From assembly GCA_045597045.1 (NCBI GenBank), contig JAZODN010000075.1, forward strand, positions 1 to 28,252: a stretch of DNA of 28,252 bases, read 5' to 3'. The DNA comes from SIG588 sp045597045. Lineage in GTDB: Bacteria > Bacillota > Clostridia > Oscillospirales > Acutalibacteraceae. The translations under genes were made by a program, and so were the position numbers. Shown in pieces: positions 1-6,689 of the stretch; the first letter of the stretch is position 1, and every line of letters starts with the position of its first letter. The notes under the pieces were generated by a model. It saw only the letters and a list, made by a program, of their open reading frames with translations. It searched no databases and was not told the DNA's origin.

Positions 1-1
1 C

Positions 2-772
2 AGCAATCCGCAAAACATCGTTCGCGACCGTACGATAAAGGATTACGAGATCGATCTGGAACTCAGCGCACATCGGGAATACTGGCATAACGGCCATCGT
101 TACGAGTTGCATCGCGGAGACGTTTTGATTCGCAAGCCCAACGACGTGTGCAGTGCGGCGGGCTTTCAGGAATCGTATATGCTCACGCTGACTTTTGCCG
201 ACGGAGTATTACCGAATTACCATCGGACGTTGCCGGGGCCGATACAGCCGCTTTGTCAGCATCCGCTGATTCGGGATCTACCTCCCCTGCTTCACCCCGA
301 AAAAAGCGAAGTGTTTATGCAAATATATCAGGCCCTCCTCAATTTGAACGATCCAACCGCATCGGCCGCCAAAGCGCTGGTGATGGAACTGATCCATCGT
401 CTGATGGCCGAACAATATCATAAAGAATACGAAACGGCGAAGCCGCAGGACACATTAAGTGCCGAAACGATGACGTATATGCGCCGAAATCTCGAAAAGC
501 CCCTCACGCTGACCGAGCTTGCGAAACACGCCAATTTGGAAAAAAGCCATTTCGTACGTTGCTTTAAACGTGAGACGGGCAAAACGCCGATCGAAACGCT
601 GATTGCGTTACGTATGGAAGCCGCTGCCGAACTCGTGGGGAATACGAAACTGAAGATCGGTGAGATTGCCGCGATGTGCGGATATCGTAACACATCATTT
701 TTTATCGCGGAATACAAAAAGAGGTACGGCGTATCGCCATCGGCCTGCCGCAATGCAACCAACAAAGAATGA
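2..772 (+). CDS. AraC-family transcriptional regulator (5' end cut by window)
   Basis: The reading frame is open from the window edge, so the true start lies upstream; 256 residues are visible. A TTG at 107 is an internal codon and not a convincing start, because good cupin-like sequence precedes it (a pattern ending in GDVLIRKP, typical of the AraC sugar-sensing domain). The C-terminal ~100 residues carry the two helix-turn-helix motifs of the family: LTELAKHANLEKSHFVRCFK, then IGEIAAMCGYRNTSFFIAEY followed by KKRYGVSPSACR. It is therefore a one-component DNA-binding regulator, probably ligand-responsive. The SGNH hydrolase starts 33 bp downstream on the same strand, which suggests co-transcription; this differs from the divergent arrangement of the other AraC genes in the window. 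The inducer is unknown. Confidence 0.9.
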   Translation, partial: SNPQNIVRDRTIKDYEIDLELSAHREYWHNGHRYELHRGDVLIRKPNDVCSAAGFQESYMLTLTFADGVLPNYHRTLPGPIQPLCQHPLIRDLPPLLHPEKSEVFMQIYQALLNLNDPTASAAKALVMELIHRLMAEQYHKEYETAKPQDTLSAETMTYMRRNLEKPLTLTELAKHANLEKSHFVRCFKRETGKTPIETLIALRMEAAAELVGNTKLKIGEIAAMCGYRNTSFFIAEYKKRYGVSPSACRNATNKE

Positions 773-805
773 ACACATCGTTTCTTGACGAAAGGGGAAC
801 GTTTT

Positions 806-1450
806 ATGAAAAAGATTAACGTATTGTTGCTGGGGGATTCTATTCGTATGTTTTACCGTGAGGCGGTAGCCAAAGAGTTGGGCGAAGAATATCGGGTATA
901 TTCCCCCGATGAAAACTGTCGTTTTTCGAGTTATGTGCTGAACAGTCTTCGTTTGTGGTTACCGCAATATCCCACGCCCGATATCATCCACTTTAACGCC
1001 GGCTTGTGGGACACCGCAGTGTTATACCCTGAAGACGGTTGTTTTGCAAAAAAGGAAGAATATACAGAAAATATGCTCAAGATTTTGCGGGAACTGAAAA
1101 AGAGCGGTGCCGCTCTTATTTTCGCCACCACCACGCCGGTTCACGACCGCAAACAGTTTCTGAACGGTCCCGTGCCGCCCGCACACAGCAATCAGGATAT
1201 TACGGAGTATAATCAATCGGTTTTGCAAGCGTATAAAAACGAAAACGTGCGGGTGAACGATTTGTTTTCACTCATGTATCCCGAAAAGGAACGGTATCTC
1301 AGCGAAGACATGATTCACCCCAACGAAGACGGCGTGCAGTTGCTGGCAAAGGCGGTTGCAAATGCCGTTCGCGCATGCGGTCACGTTACGAATGACACGA
1401 AGCAAAACCAAAATCGCACGGCGGCACAAAGCGAAAAAACCGTTCAGTAA
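806..1450 (+). CDS. SGNH/GDSL-type hydrolase (probable esterase)
   Basis: A 214-residue protein with the family blocks in order: GDS at residues 10-12 (nucleophile S12), an HFNAGLWD segment around N64 that stands in for block III, and DMIHPN with D168 and H171 completing the catalytic pair near the C-terminus. No signal peptide or lipobox is visible, so it is probably cytoplasmic. The start is the ATG at 806, placed 8 nt after an AAAGGGG ribosome binding site; a TTG at 785 in the same frame has no such site. Family members remove acyl groups from carbohydrates or lipids, and a sugar deacetylase role would fit the neighbourhood, but that is inference. The last ~20 residues (QNQNRTAAQSEKTVQ region) are polar and probably disordered. 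Confidence 0.8.
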   Translation: MKKINVLLLGDSIRMFYREAVAKELGEEYRVYSPDENCRFSSYVLNSLRLWLPQYPTPDIIHFNAGLWDTAVLYPEDGCFAKKEEYTENMLKILRELKKSGAALIFATTTPVHDRKQFLNGPVPPAHSNQDITEYNQSVLQAYKNENVRVNDLFSLMYPEKERYLSEDMIHPNEDGVQLLAKAVANAVRACGHVTNDTKQNQNRTAAQSEKTVQ

Positions 1451-1455
1451 AAAGG

Positions 1456-1491
1456 AAAACGGATTGTCGTTGAAAAACGACAGGCCGTTTT
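1456..1491. terminator. Rho-independent terminator between convergent genes
   Basis: Nested inverted repeat: an outer AAAACGG/CCGTTTT stem and an inner GTCGTT/AACGAC stem with a GAAA loop, followed on the plus strand by GTTATTTTG. It begins 5 nt after the SGNH stop and ends just before the stop of the convergent flavoprotein gene. The leading AAAA means it could work in both directions. Confidence 0.75.
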
Positions 1492-1492
1492 G

Positions 1493-3445
1493 TTATTTTG
1501 TAATCTTCGCCATTCGTTTGCGGTAGGCGTTCCACACATTTTCAAACCACGCATCGGCTTTCGGCATCGGGCGCACGGGATCGTAGTGAGACGCGAACGT
1601 CTCCTCCCCCGTCTGTTCGGTAATCAGCCGTTTGCCTGCGGGGTACGGTTTCGGCAAGGCGTACCGCACGTGGGGTAATGCTTCCGACAGCACCTCGCCG
1701 TCCGCTTGCAACACCAATGCCGAACCGCAAGTACCCACCGTTTCGGCCGCCGTACACATCGCCGAAAGCACCGCACGGCGCGTAATCAGCAAATCGCGGT
1801 TTTTCAGCAGCGCCGGCAGGTCGTTCGGCTGCGCGGCCGCCGTTTCCCAAAAATCCGCCAATGCCGCGCACTCGTGTGCGGCAAGCGCCCTCATCGCCGA
1901 GGGGTTGCGCAAATGCGATGCGGCATCGCTCATCTGTCGCTGACTTTCAAGGCGGCTCGCCTCCACCGTTTCGCACGGTGTGCGCGCGGTCACGGCCGTC
2001 AAACGCTCAAGCCATTCTTCTGCTACGGCACGGGCCGCCGTCTCAAACGCTGCCGAAAGCGCCAAATCCTCCTCGGTGGTATTCACAATATGCTCCGCTG
2101 CACGCAACGAGCCCACCTGTGTGGAGTTCAGCGCACTGCCGCCCGGTCGATGCAAACCAAAGGTGCCGGCCACTTCGCCTGCGGCATACAAACCGCGCAC
2201 CGAAGTCTGCCAATCGGCATCCACCCACAAACCGCCGTTGTGATGCTGTGCGCACACGCCGATTTCCAACGGCTCGGTATACAGATCAATACCGTGGCGG
2301 CGATACAGTTCGATTGCCGGCGGATTCATCGCTTCCAAACGCGCAATCGGCGTGGGCAGCAGGGCCCCGGAATTGGCGAGATACCGATAGGTTTCCTCCG
2401 CCAGCGCTTCAAACCCACGCTCGAGCCCCTTGGGGTCGGTGCGGTAATCCATATATACCCGACGGCCCAGCACCGCCGTTTCGTGGTGCACGATCAGATC
2501 GATCAGTGAAGAGCCTTGCAGTTTCGTGGTATCAAACGGCCACTGATAGCCCTTCAGAAACACCCGATCCAGCGCTTCGGTGGGCGAATCGAAATAGTCC
2601 GTCAAGAACTCACGCTCCACCCCGTCGCTGTCGATCGAAATGTAGCGCGGCAACACCTGCTGATAGGTGCCGGACACGTTCCAACGAAACCCAAGTGAGG
2701 CCAAGCCGTATTGCCACTGATCCAAATTGGCAGCCTTGGCCCCTGCTTCCAGCGCCATACCCGACATGCCCGTTTGGCTTTCGGGATACACACTGCGCAA
2801 ATAGCATCCGGCCGGTCCACCCGTGGCCAACACCACCTGCCGTGCCTTCACAACGGTGAGTCCGCGTGTCGGCGTGTTCAGTGCCGTGTGATCCAGACAA
2901 AGCAGCCCTTGCACCGCGCCGTCTGCCACCAACAGTTTCACCGCCGACGTATTGTCCCACACGGGAATTCCCTTTTCTCTCACCGCCGTCTCCAGCCGTT
3001 CGGTCATGAACCGACTGGTCAGCGGACCGGCACTGGTAGCCCGTTGACGGGGATCGTGATCGGTCTTATATCCCGCGTATTCACCGTATTCGTTGCACGG
3101 AAACGGCACACCAAGATTACACAGTTTCATGAATGCACGGGTCGAACCGGCCGCTTCGGCCAGCGCCGTGTCGCCGTCCACCGCTTCACCGCCGAACAGA
3201 TCCGCCGCCATAGCCGCCACACTGTCGGCCCCATCGCCGCCAAGCGAAAGTTTATAGTAGGTTTGTTTATCGCTGCCGGTGTTGCGGCTGGTGCCGCAAT
3301 TCACACCTTCGGTGATCAGCGCCACGTGGCGCCGTCCCAAAGTCCAAAGCCAATCCACCGCATTGAAACCCGCACAACCCGAACCGATCACCGCTGTATC
3401 CAGCACACGCACCGGCACGGCTGTTCCGTTAATCGACCACTGCAT
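1493..3445 (-). CDS. FAD-dependent fumarate-reductase/succinate-dehydrogenase-type flavoprotein
   Basis: A 650-residue protein with an N-terminal FAD Rossmann motif (VIGSGCAGFNAV, residues 19-30). Later come the family's central LATGGPAG motif and a flavin-contact segment containing HHNGGLWVD, GLYAAGEVAG and RPGGSALNSTQVG. These place it with the fumarate reductase/succinate dehydrogenase/L-aspartate oxidase/AprA flavoproteins. It has no signal peptide, heme motif or FMN attachment motif, so it should be a soluble cytoplasmic redox enzyme. The start is ATG 3445 with a GAGGTGG site that overlaps the SDR stop codon 9 bp upstream, so it is translationally coupled as the third gene of the OYE-SDR-flavoprotein operon. 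The true substrate is not recognisable; an enoate-type or alpha,beta-unsaturated acid is the family expectation. Confidence 0.85.
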   Translation of the reverse strand: MQWSINGTAVPVRVLDTAVIGSGCAGFNAVDWLWTLGRRHVALITEGVNCGTSRNTGSDKQTYYKLSLGGDGADSVAAMAADLFGGEAVDGDTALAEAAGSTRAFMKLCNLGVPFPCNEYGEYAGYKTDHDPRQRATSAGPLTSRFMTERLETAVREKGIPVWDNTSAVKLLVADGAVQGLLCLDHTALNTPTRGLTVVKARQVVLATGGPAGCYLRSVYPESQTGMSGMALEAGAKAANLDQWQYGLASLGFRWNVSGTYQQVLPRYISIDSDGVEREFLTDYFDSPTEALDRVFLKGYQWPFDTTKLQGSSLIDLIVHHETAVLGRRVYMDYRTDPKGLERGFEALAEETYRYLANSGALLPTPIARLEAMNPPAIELYRRHGIDLYTEPLEIGVCAQHHNGGLWVDADWQTSVRGLYAAGEVAGTFGLHRPGGSALNSTQVGSLRAAEHIVNTTEEDLALSAAFETAARAVAEEWLERLTAVTARTPCETVEASRLESQRQMSDAASHLRNPSAMRALAAHECAALADFWETAAAQPNDLPALLKNRDLLITRRAVLSAMCTAAETVGTCGSALVLQADGEVLSEALPHVRYALPKPYPAGKRLITEQTGEETFASHYDPVRPMPKADAWFENVWNAYRKRMAKITK

Positions 3446-3454
3446 AATACCACC

Positions 3455-4225
3455 TCACAGGCGACGGATATGGAATCCGCCGTCGGCATTAAGCACCTGT
3501 CCCGTTGCAAAATCCAATCGGCCGCTAACCGCCGCCATCACGCAATTTGCCACGTCTTCGGGCTGCCCGAAACGGCGAATGGGTGTCACACCACCGTCGA
3601 TAAGTTTTTGGTATTTTTCGGTCACGGTAGCTGTCATATCCGTTTGAATGATACCCGGCCGCACCTCAAACACGGGAATGCCGTCTTCCGCCAACTTATC
3701 CGCAAACAGCTGCGTAACCATCGAAATACCGGCCTTCGAAATACAATATTCACCGCGGTTGGTGGAGGAGGTATACGAAGACATCGAGGCAATATTCACG
3801 ATACGCGGCGTGTAATCCGCCACATCGGCCGCCTTGCAGGCGCGCATCAAATTCGCCGCCGCCTGACACATAAAGAAGGTGCCGCGCAGGTTAACGTTGA
3901 TTAAAAAGTCAAAGCTTTCCTCGGTGGTCTCCAAAACATCCAACCGCACGCGCGGTGCCACACCGGCGTTGTTCACGTGCACATCCAGGCGGCCGTAGGT
4001 GCGTTGAACGTAATCAAAAAACGCGGCACGCTCCGCCGTGTTACTGATATCGCACTTCACGTAATCCACCGAAAAGCCTTCGGCGCGCAGTTCCTCCAAC
4101 AACGAAACTGCCTCTGCCTTTTCAATGATATCCGAAAGGATCACGGTATATCCGTCTTTTGCAAGCTCCCGTGCGATGGCCAAACCAATACCGCGCCGCG
4201 AACCGGTAACCGATGCTACTTTCAT
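3455..4225 (-). CDS. Short-chain dehydrogenase/reductase (classical SDR)
   Basis: 256 residues with the full classical SDR signature: TGSRRGIG (cofactor binding, residues 7-14), NNAG, a catalytic serine in NIASMSS, YCISK (Tyr and Lys of the active site), and a C-terminal GQVLNADGGF. An acidic residue after the second strand (ILSDIIEKAE) suggests preference for NAD(H), though this is not decisive. The start is ATG 4225, 9 nt after AAGGAG, and 14 bp from the end of the upstream OYE-type gene. Annotation pipelines often call such proteins 3-oxoacyl-ACP reductase (FabG-like). The neighbours argue instead for a catabolic ketone/alcohol interconversion on the same substrate handled by the two flavoproteins. 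Confidence 0.88.
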   Translation of the reverse strand: MKVASVTGSRRGIGLAIARELAKDGYTVILSDIIEKAEAVSLLEELRAEGFSVDYVKCDISNTAERAAFFDYVQRTYGRLDVHVNNAGVAPRVRLDVLETTEESFDFLINVNLRGTFFMCQAAANLMRACKAADVADYTPRIVNIASMSSYTSSTNRGEYCISKAGISMVTQLFADKLAEDGIPVFEVRPGIIQTDMTATVTEKYQKLIDGGVTPIRRFGQPEDVANCVMAAVSGRLDFATGQVLNADGGFHIRRL

Positions 4226-4239
4226 CTAAACACACTCCT

Positions 4240-5568
4240 TTACTTTTTCAACACGTCACGCTGATAAATCGGCGCATACACCGCCGCATCGCGCGGCACG
4301 CAGCCGGCCACGCTGCCGGCACGCATCAACTCGGTGCATTTGCCACAGGTGATACAGCACTTTTTCGGATCCATCGCACCGTCACGCAGAACGTCACGTG
4401 CAAAGGTCGGATACGCAAACGCCTCACGGCCGAATCCGGCCAGATCACACACACCGCTTTCCACCGCGCCGGCCGCGAGCTGAGGGGCAAACTGACGTAG
4501 ATACGAATAGCCCGAGCCGATCACCCGCAGTTGCGGAAATGCACGCCGCACTTCGCCCACGCAATCCATCATGCGCGCCACACCCGCAAGCGGATGTTCG
4601 GGCGGCAGATAACCACCCTTGTCATACGGACGGTTCACATGTGGATTGACATACGGATTCCCGATGGTGAAATCCAACAGCGGCATACCGTAGGTCTCGT
4701 GCAGCAGTGCAACCAACTGCTTCGCCTCATCCAAAACGGGAATCAGACCGCCCTCCTCCGTCACACCAAATCCATAGGGATGGGGGAACCCGTCGTACAA
4801 ATTCAGGCGAGAGGTCAACATCACGTCGGACGGTACCGCCGCACGCACCGCCTCGACCGTTTCGCGCAGCAGGCGCGTGCGCCCGGCAAAATCACCGCCG
4901 TAACGGCCTTCGCGTTCGTAAGCGGAAAGCAGTTCACTCATTAAATAGCGGTGACAGCACTTGATATCGACCGCGTCAAACCCTGCCTGCGCCGCGAGTC
5001 GCGCAGTTTCGGCAAAATGAGGCGGCAGCGTGGCCAAATAGTCGTCGCTCACCACCCGTGCAGGATCAATAGGCGCGTTTTTTTCAAAAATCGGGTTGTT
5101 GTAAGCAATCAGCGGCGCCGGTGTTCCCTCGGGCTTGGAATACCGTCCCGAATGGGTCATCTGCAACACCAAGAAAGGTGAAAACCCGTGTTCACACAAA
5201 GAGACGGTGCGAATCTCCTCCACCATCGCCTTGAATTCATCCAAATTGGCGGCCGTCAGCATCAACTGGCGCGGATTGGCGCGTCCTTCGGGCACCACCG
5301 CCGTAGCCTCTACCCAAATCAACGCCGCACCGCTTGCGGCAAAACGGCGATAGCGGCGACGGGTCAACTCATCGGGCGCTCCGTCGGCTCTGCCGTCGCA
5401 CCCTTCCATCGGCTGAATCGCCAAGCGGTTGGGCAAAACATGCCCTCCCACCGCCAACGGTTCACGCAGCGCTGCCGTGTTTTCCGAAAGTGGCAACGAA
5501 ACCTGCAAAGCCGTCAGTTCTGCCTCCACGTCGCCGAGCGTCGTATAGTGAAATTCTCTGTGCTCCAT
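4240..5568 (-). CDS. Old-yellow-enzyme-type NADH:flavin oxidoreductase with C-terminal Fe-S cysteine motif
   Basis: 442 residues. The TIM-barrel FMN domain of the OYE/2,4-dienoyl-CoA reductase family fills most of the protein (LPNRLAIQPMEGCDG near the start, LQMTHSGRYS, and KCCHRYLMSELLSA in the active-site region). A cysteine motif follows at C405-x2-C408-x2-C411-x11-C423, like the 4Fe-4S site of 2,4-dienoyl-CoA reductase, except that the middle spacing there is x3. The protein ends 19 residues later, so the FAD/NAD(P)-binding C-terminal half of that ~670-residue family is absent. I chose ATG 5568 because GGGAGAG lies just upstream; the in-frame ATG at 5601 has no site. First gene of the operon. 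Expected reaction: reduction of an activated C=C bond; substrate unknown. Confidence 0.85.
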   Translation of the reverse strand: MEHREFHYTTLGDVEAELTALQVSLPLSENTAALREPLAVGGHVLPNRLAIQPMEGCDGRADGAPDELTRRRYRRFAASGAALIWVEATAVVPEGRANPRQLMLTAANLDEFKAMVEEIRTVSLCEHGFSPFLVLQMTHSGRYSKPEGTPAPLIAYNNPIFEKNAPIDPARVVSDDYLATLPPHFAETARLAAQAGFDAVDIKCCHRYLMSELLSAYEREGRYGGDFAGRTRLLRETVEAVRAAVPSDVMLTSRLNLYDGFPHPYGFGVTEEGGLIPVLDEAKQLVALLHETYGMPLLDFTIGNPYVNPHVNRPYDKGGYLPPEHPLAGVARMMDCVGEVRRAFPQLRVIGSGYSYLRQFAPQLAAGAVESGVCDLAGFGREAFAYPTFARDVLRDGAMDPKKCCITCGKCTELMRAGSVAGCVPRDAAVYAPIYQRDVLKK

Positions 5569-5591
5569 GCCGCACTCTCCCAAAGCCAAAT

Positions 5592-5665
5592 TTCTACGCA
5601 TTCATTGTATCACAAGCCTTCACGGCAAAGTCGGCAAGTTCTGCGCAAAAACATGTAAAATCTGC
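5592..5665. promoter_or_regulatory. Candidate AraC operator region (TTCTRCGCA and CAAAAACA-GTAAAAT motifs)
   Basis: TTCTACGCA at 5592-5600 and TTCTGCGCA at 5639-5647 are direct repeats 47 bp apart; the second is followed by CAAAAACATGTAAAAT (5646-5661). Close relatives of both motifs recur at 6582-6604 in front of the kinase operon. The block lies between the divergent OYE and AraC promoters, where an AraC protein would bind. Confidence 0.45.
5604..5609 (-). promoter_or_regulatory. Possible -10 box for the OYE-SDR-flavoprotein operon
   Basis: TACAAT reads on the minus strand about 35 nt upstream of the OYE start. Nothing resembling TTGACA lies 16-18 nt upstream of it (GACTTT at 17). A weak -35 is what an AraC-activated promoter would show, but the assignment is tentative. 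Confidence 0.35.
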
Positions 5666-5684
5666 TTTTTTTAAAAAAATCACC

Positions 5685-5713
5685 TTGTGTCTTTTCCCTA
5701 TACATGATACAAT
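5685..5713 (+). promoter_or_regulatory. Sigma-A promoter of the AraC regulator
   Basis: TTGTGT (5685-5690), a 17-nt spacer, and TACAAT (5708-5713). This predicts a start near 5720 and a ~30-nt leader before GTG 5750. Confidence 0.65.
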
Positions 5714-5749
5714 GTGCGCAGTACTTTTAAAGCAAAAGGGGGATTTTTT

Positions 5750-6571
5750 GTGCCAGAAGAACGCATTGTTTGTGTGTATGCCGATAACACGGCATCCACT
5801 GCACAGCATTTTCATAACACGCACGAATTGCTCTATGTCAAAGAAGGGCGTATTCGCATTCGCATCGGCAAAGCGGAATACGAGGTCGGTGCCCACTCAC
5901 TCATCTTCATCAGCCGCTTGGAAGAGCACGACGTTACCGTGTTGGATACGCCGTATTGCCGCTGGTGGATGCGTATCACCGCTGAGCAACTGGCTGCCGC
6001 GGTGGATGAACCGCGTCTGCGTGCGGTGTTCGATCGCCGCCCCGAAGATTTTTGTCACGTGTTCGATCTGAGTGCCGCCGCTGCCGAAACGGAACATATC
6101 CTGCAACAGATCGCCGATGAAGACATCGCCCCCCGTTCCTTCAAGCGCCACCGCATTGCCGCACTGCTGCAGCTGCTGCTCATCACCTGCTATCGCTTAA
6201 AGCGTGAACAGTTCCCCCTGCCCGTTCACCGTGTCAGCGAAACGGTTCTGCGCGTGCAAGCGTATCTGGACACCCATTTTAATGAAGACGTCTCGCTCGA
6301 AGCACTGGCTCGCGATTTTTATCTCAGCCCCTCGTATCTGTCGCACGCGTTCCGCGATTGGACAGGCTACAGCCCCAAACAGTATTTGGTGCTCTGCCGC
6401 CTTTCCTATGCGCGCGAGTTGCTTCTCACCACCGATCAAAGCGTGGCACAAGTGGCGACACGGTGCGGCTTCGGCGATGTCAACAACTTCATCCGATCCT
6501 TTCGCGAGCACATCGGCTGCACCCCGGCCGTTTATCGCCGCACCGCCGAGCAATCACTCTACGAATCGTAG
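5750..6571 (+). CDS. AraC-family transcriptional regulator
   Basis: 273 residues. The N-terminal cupin domain has the usual sugar-sensor pattern (HNTHELLYVKEGRIRIRIG, then EYEVGAHSLIFISRLEEH; residues ~20-65). The C-terminal ~100 residues hold the two HTH motifs (VSLEALARDFYLSPSYLSHAFR and SVAQVATRCGFGDVNNFIRSFR), followed by GCTPAVYRR. The start is GTG 5750, 6 nt after AGGGGGA; an upstream GTG at 5714 overlaps the -10 box and is rejected. It is transcribed away from the OYE operon and lies 118 bp ahead of the HTH-kinase operon. Sequence motifs shared by both flanking regions suggest that it controls both. The inducer is unknown. Confidence 0.92.
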   Translation: MPEERIVCVYADNTASTAQHFHNTHELLYVKEGRIRIRIGKAEYEVGAHSLIFISRLEEHDVTVLDTPYCRWWMRITAEQLAAAVDEPRLRAVFDRRPEDFCHVFDLSAAAAETEHILQQIADEDIAPRSFKRHRIAALLQLLLITCYRLKREQFPLPVHRVSETVLRVQAYLDTHFNEDVSLEALARDFYLSPSYLSHAFRDWTGYSPKQYLVLCRLSYARELLLTTDQSVAQVATRCGFGDVNNFIRSFREHIGCTPAVYRRTAEQSLYES

Positions 6572-6602
6572 AATTTCAGTCCAAAAACAGTAAAATTCTA
6601 CG
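6567..6602. repeat. 10-bp perfect inverted repeat after the AraC stop
   Basis: CGTAGAATTT (6567-6576) and AAATTCTACG (6593-6602) with a 16-nt loop. The left arm contains the AraC stop codon; the right arm overlaps the TTCTACGCA motif. No U-run follows, so an operator is at least as likely as a terminator. Confidence 0.5.
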
Positions 6603-6604
6603 CA
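6582..6604. promoter_or_regulatory. Candidate AraC site upstream of the kinase operon
   Basis: CAAAAACAGTAAAAT (6582-6596) runs directly into TTCTACGCA (6596-6604), sharing one T. Both blocks also occur between the OYE gene and the AraC gene (5592-5665), where their order is reversed. The site ends about 20 nt before the predicted -35. Confidence 0.45.
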
Positions 6605-6624
6605 AGATATCTCGAAAGTATAGG

Positions 6625-6654
6625 TTTACGAATCAACCTCTTTTGCACTATAAT
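6625..6654 (+). promoter_or_regulatory. Sigma-A promoter of the HTH-kinase operon
   Basis: A perfect TATAAT at 6649-6654 with a poor -35 (TTTACG, 6625-6630) at 18-nt spacing. The leader is ~30 nt. A weak -35 next to a candidate AraC site suggests activated transcription. Confidence 0.6.
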
Positions 6655-6689
6655 GGATTTAGATAGTGTAGAAAGGACGGGATACATAT

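Noticed and set aside
1706..3904. Several long plus-strand open frames opposite the flavoprotein and SDR genes
   Set aside because: They are antisense shadows in GC-rich DNA, of biased His/Arg/Pro composition and mutually overlapping; the minus-strand genes carry clear motifs and coupled ribosome binding sites.
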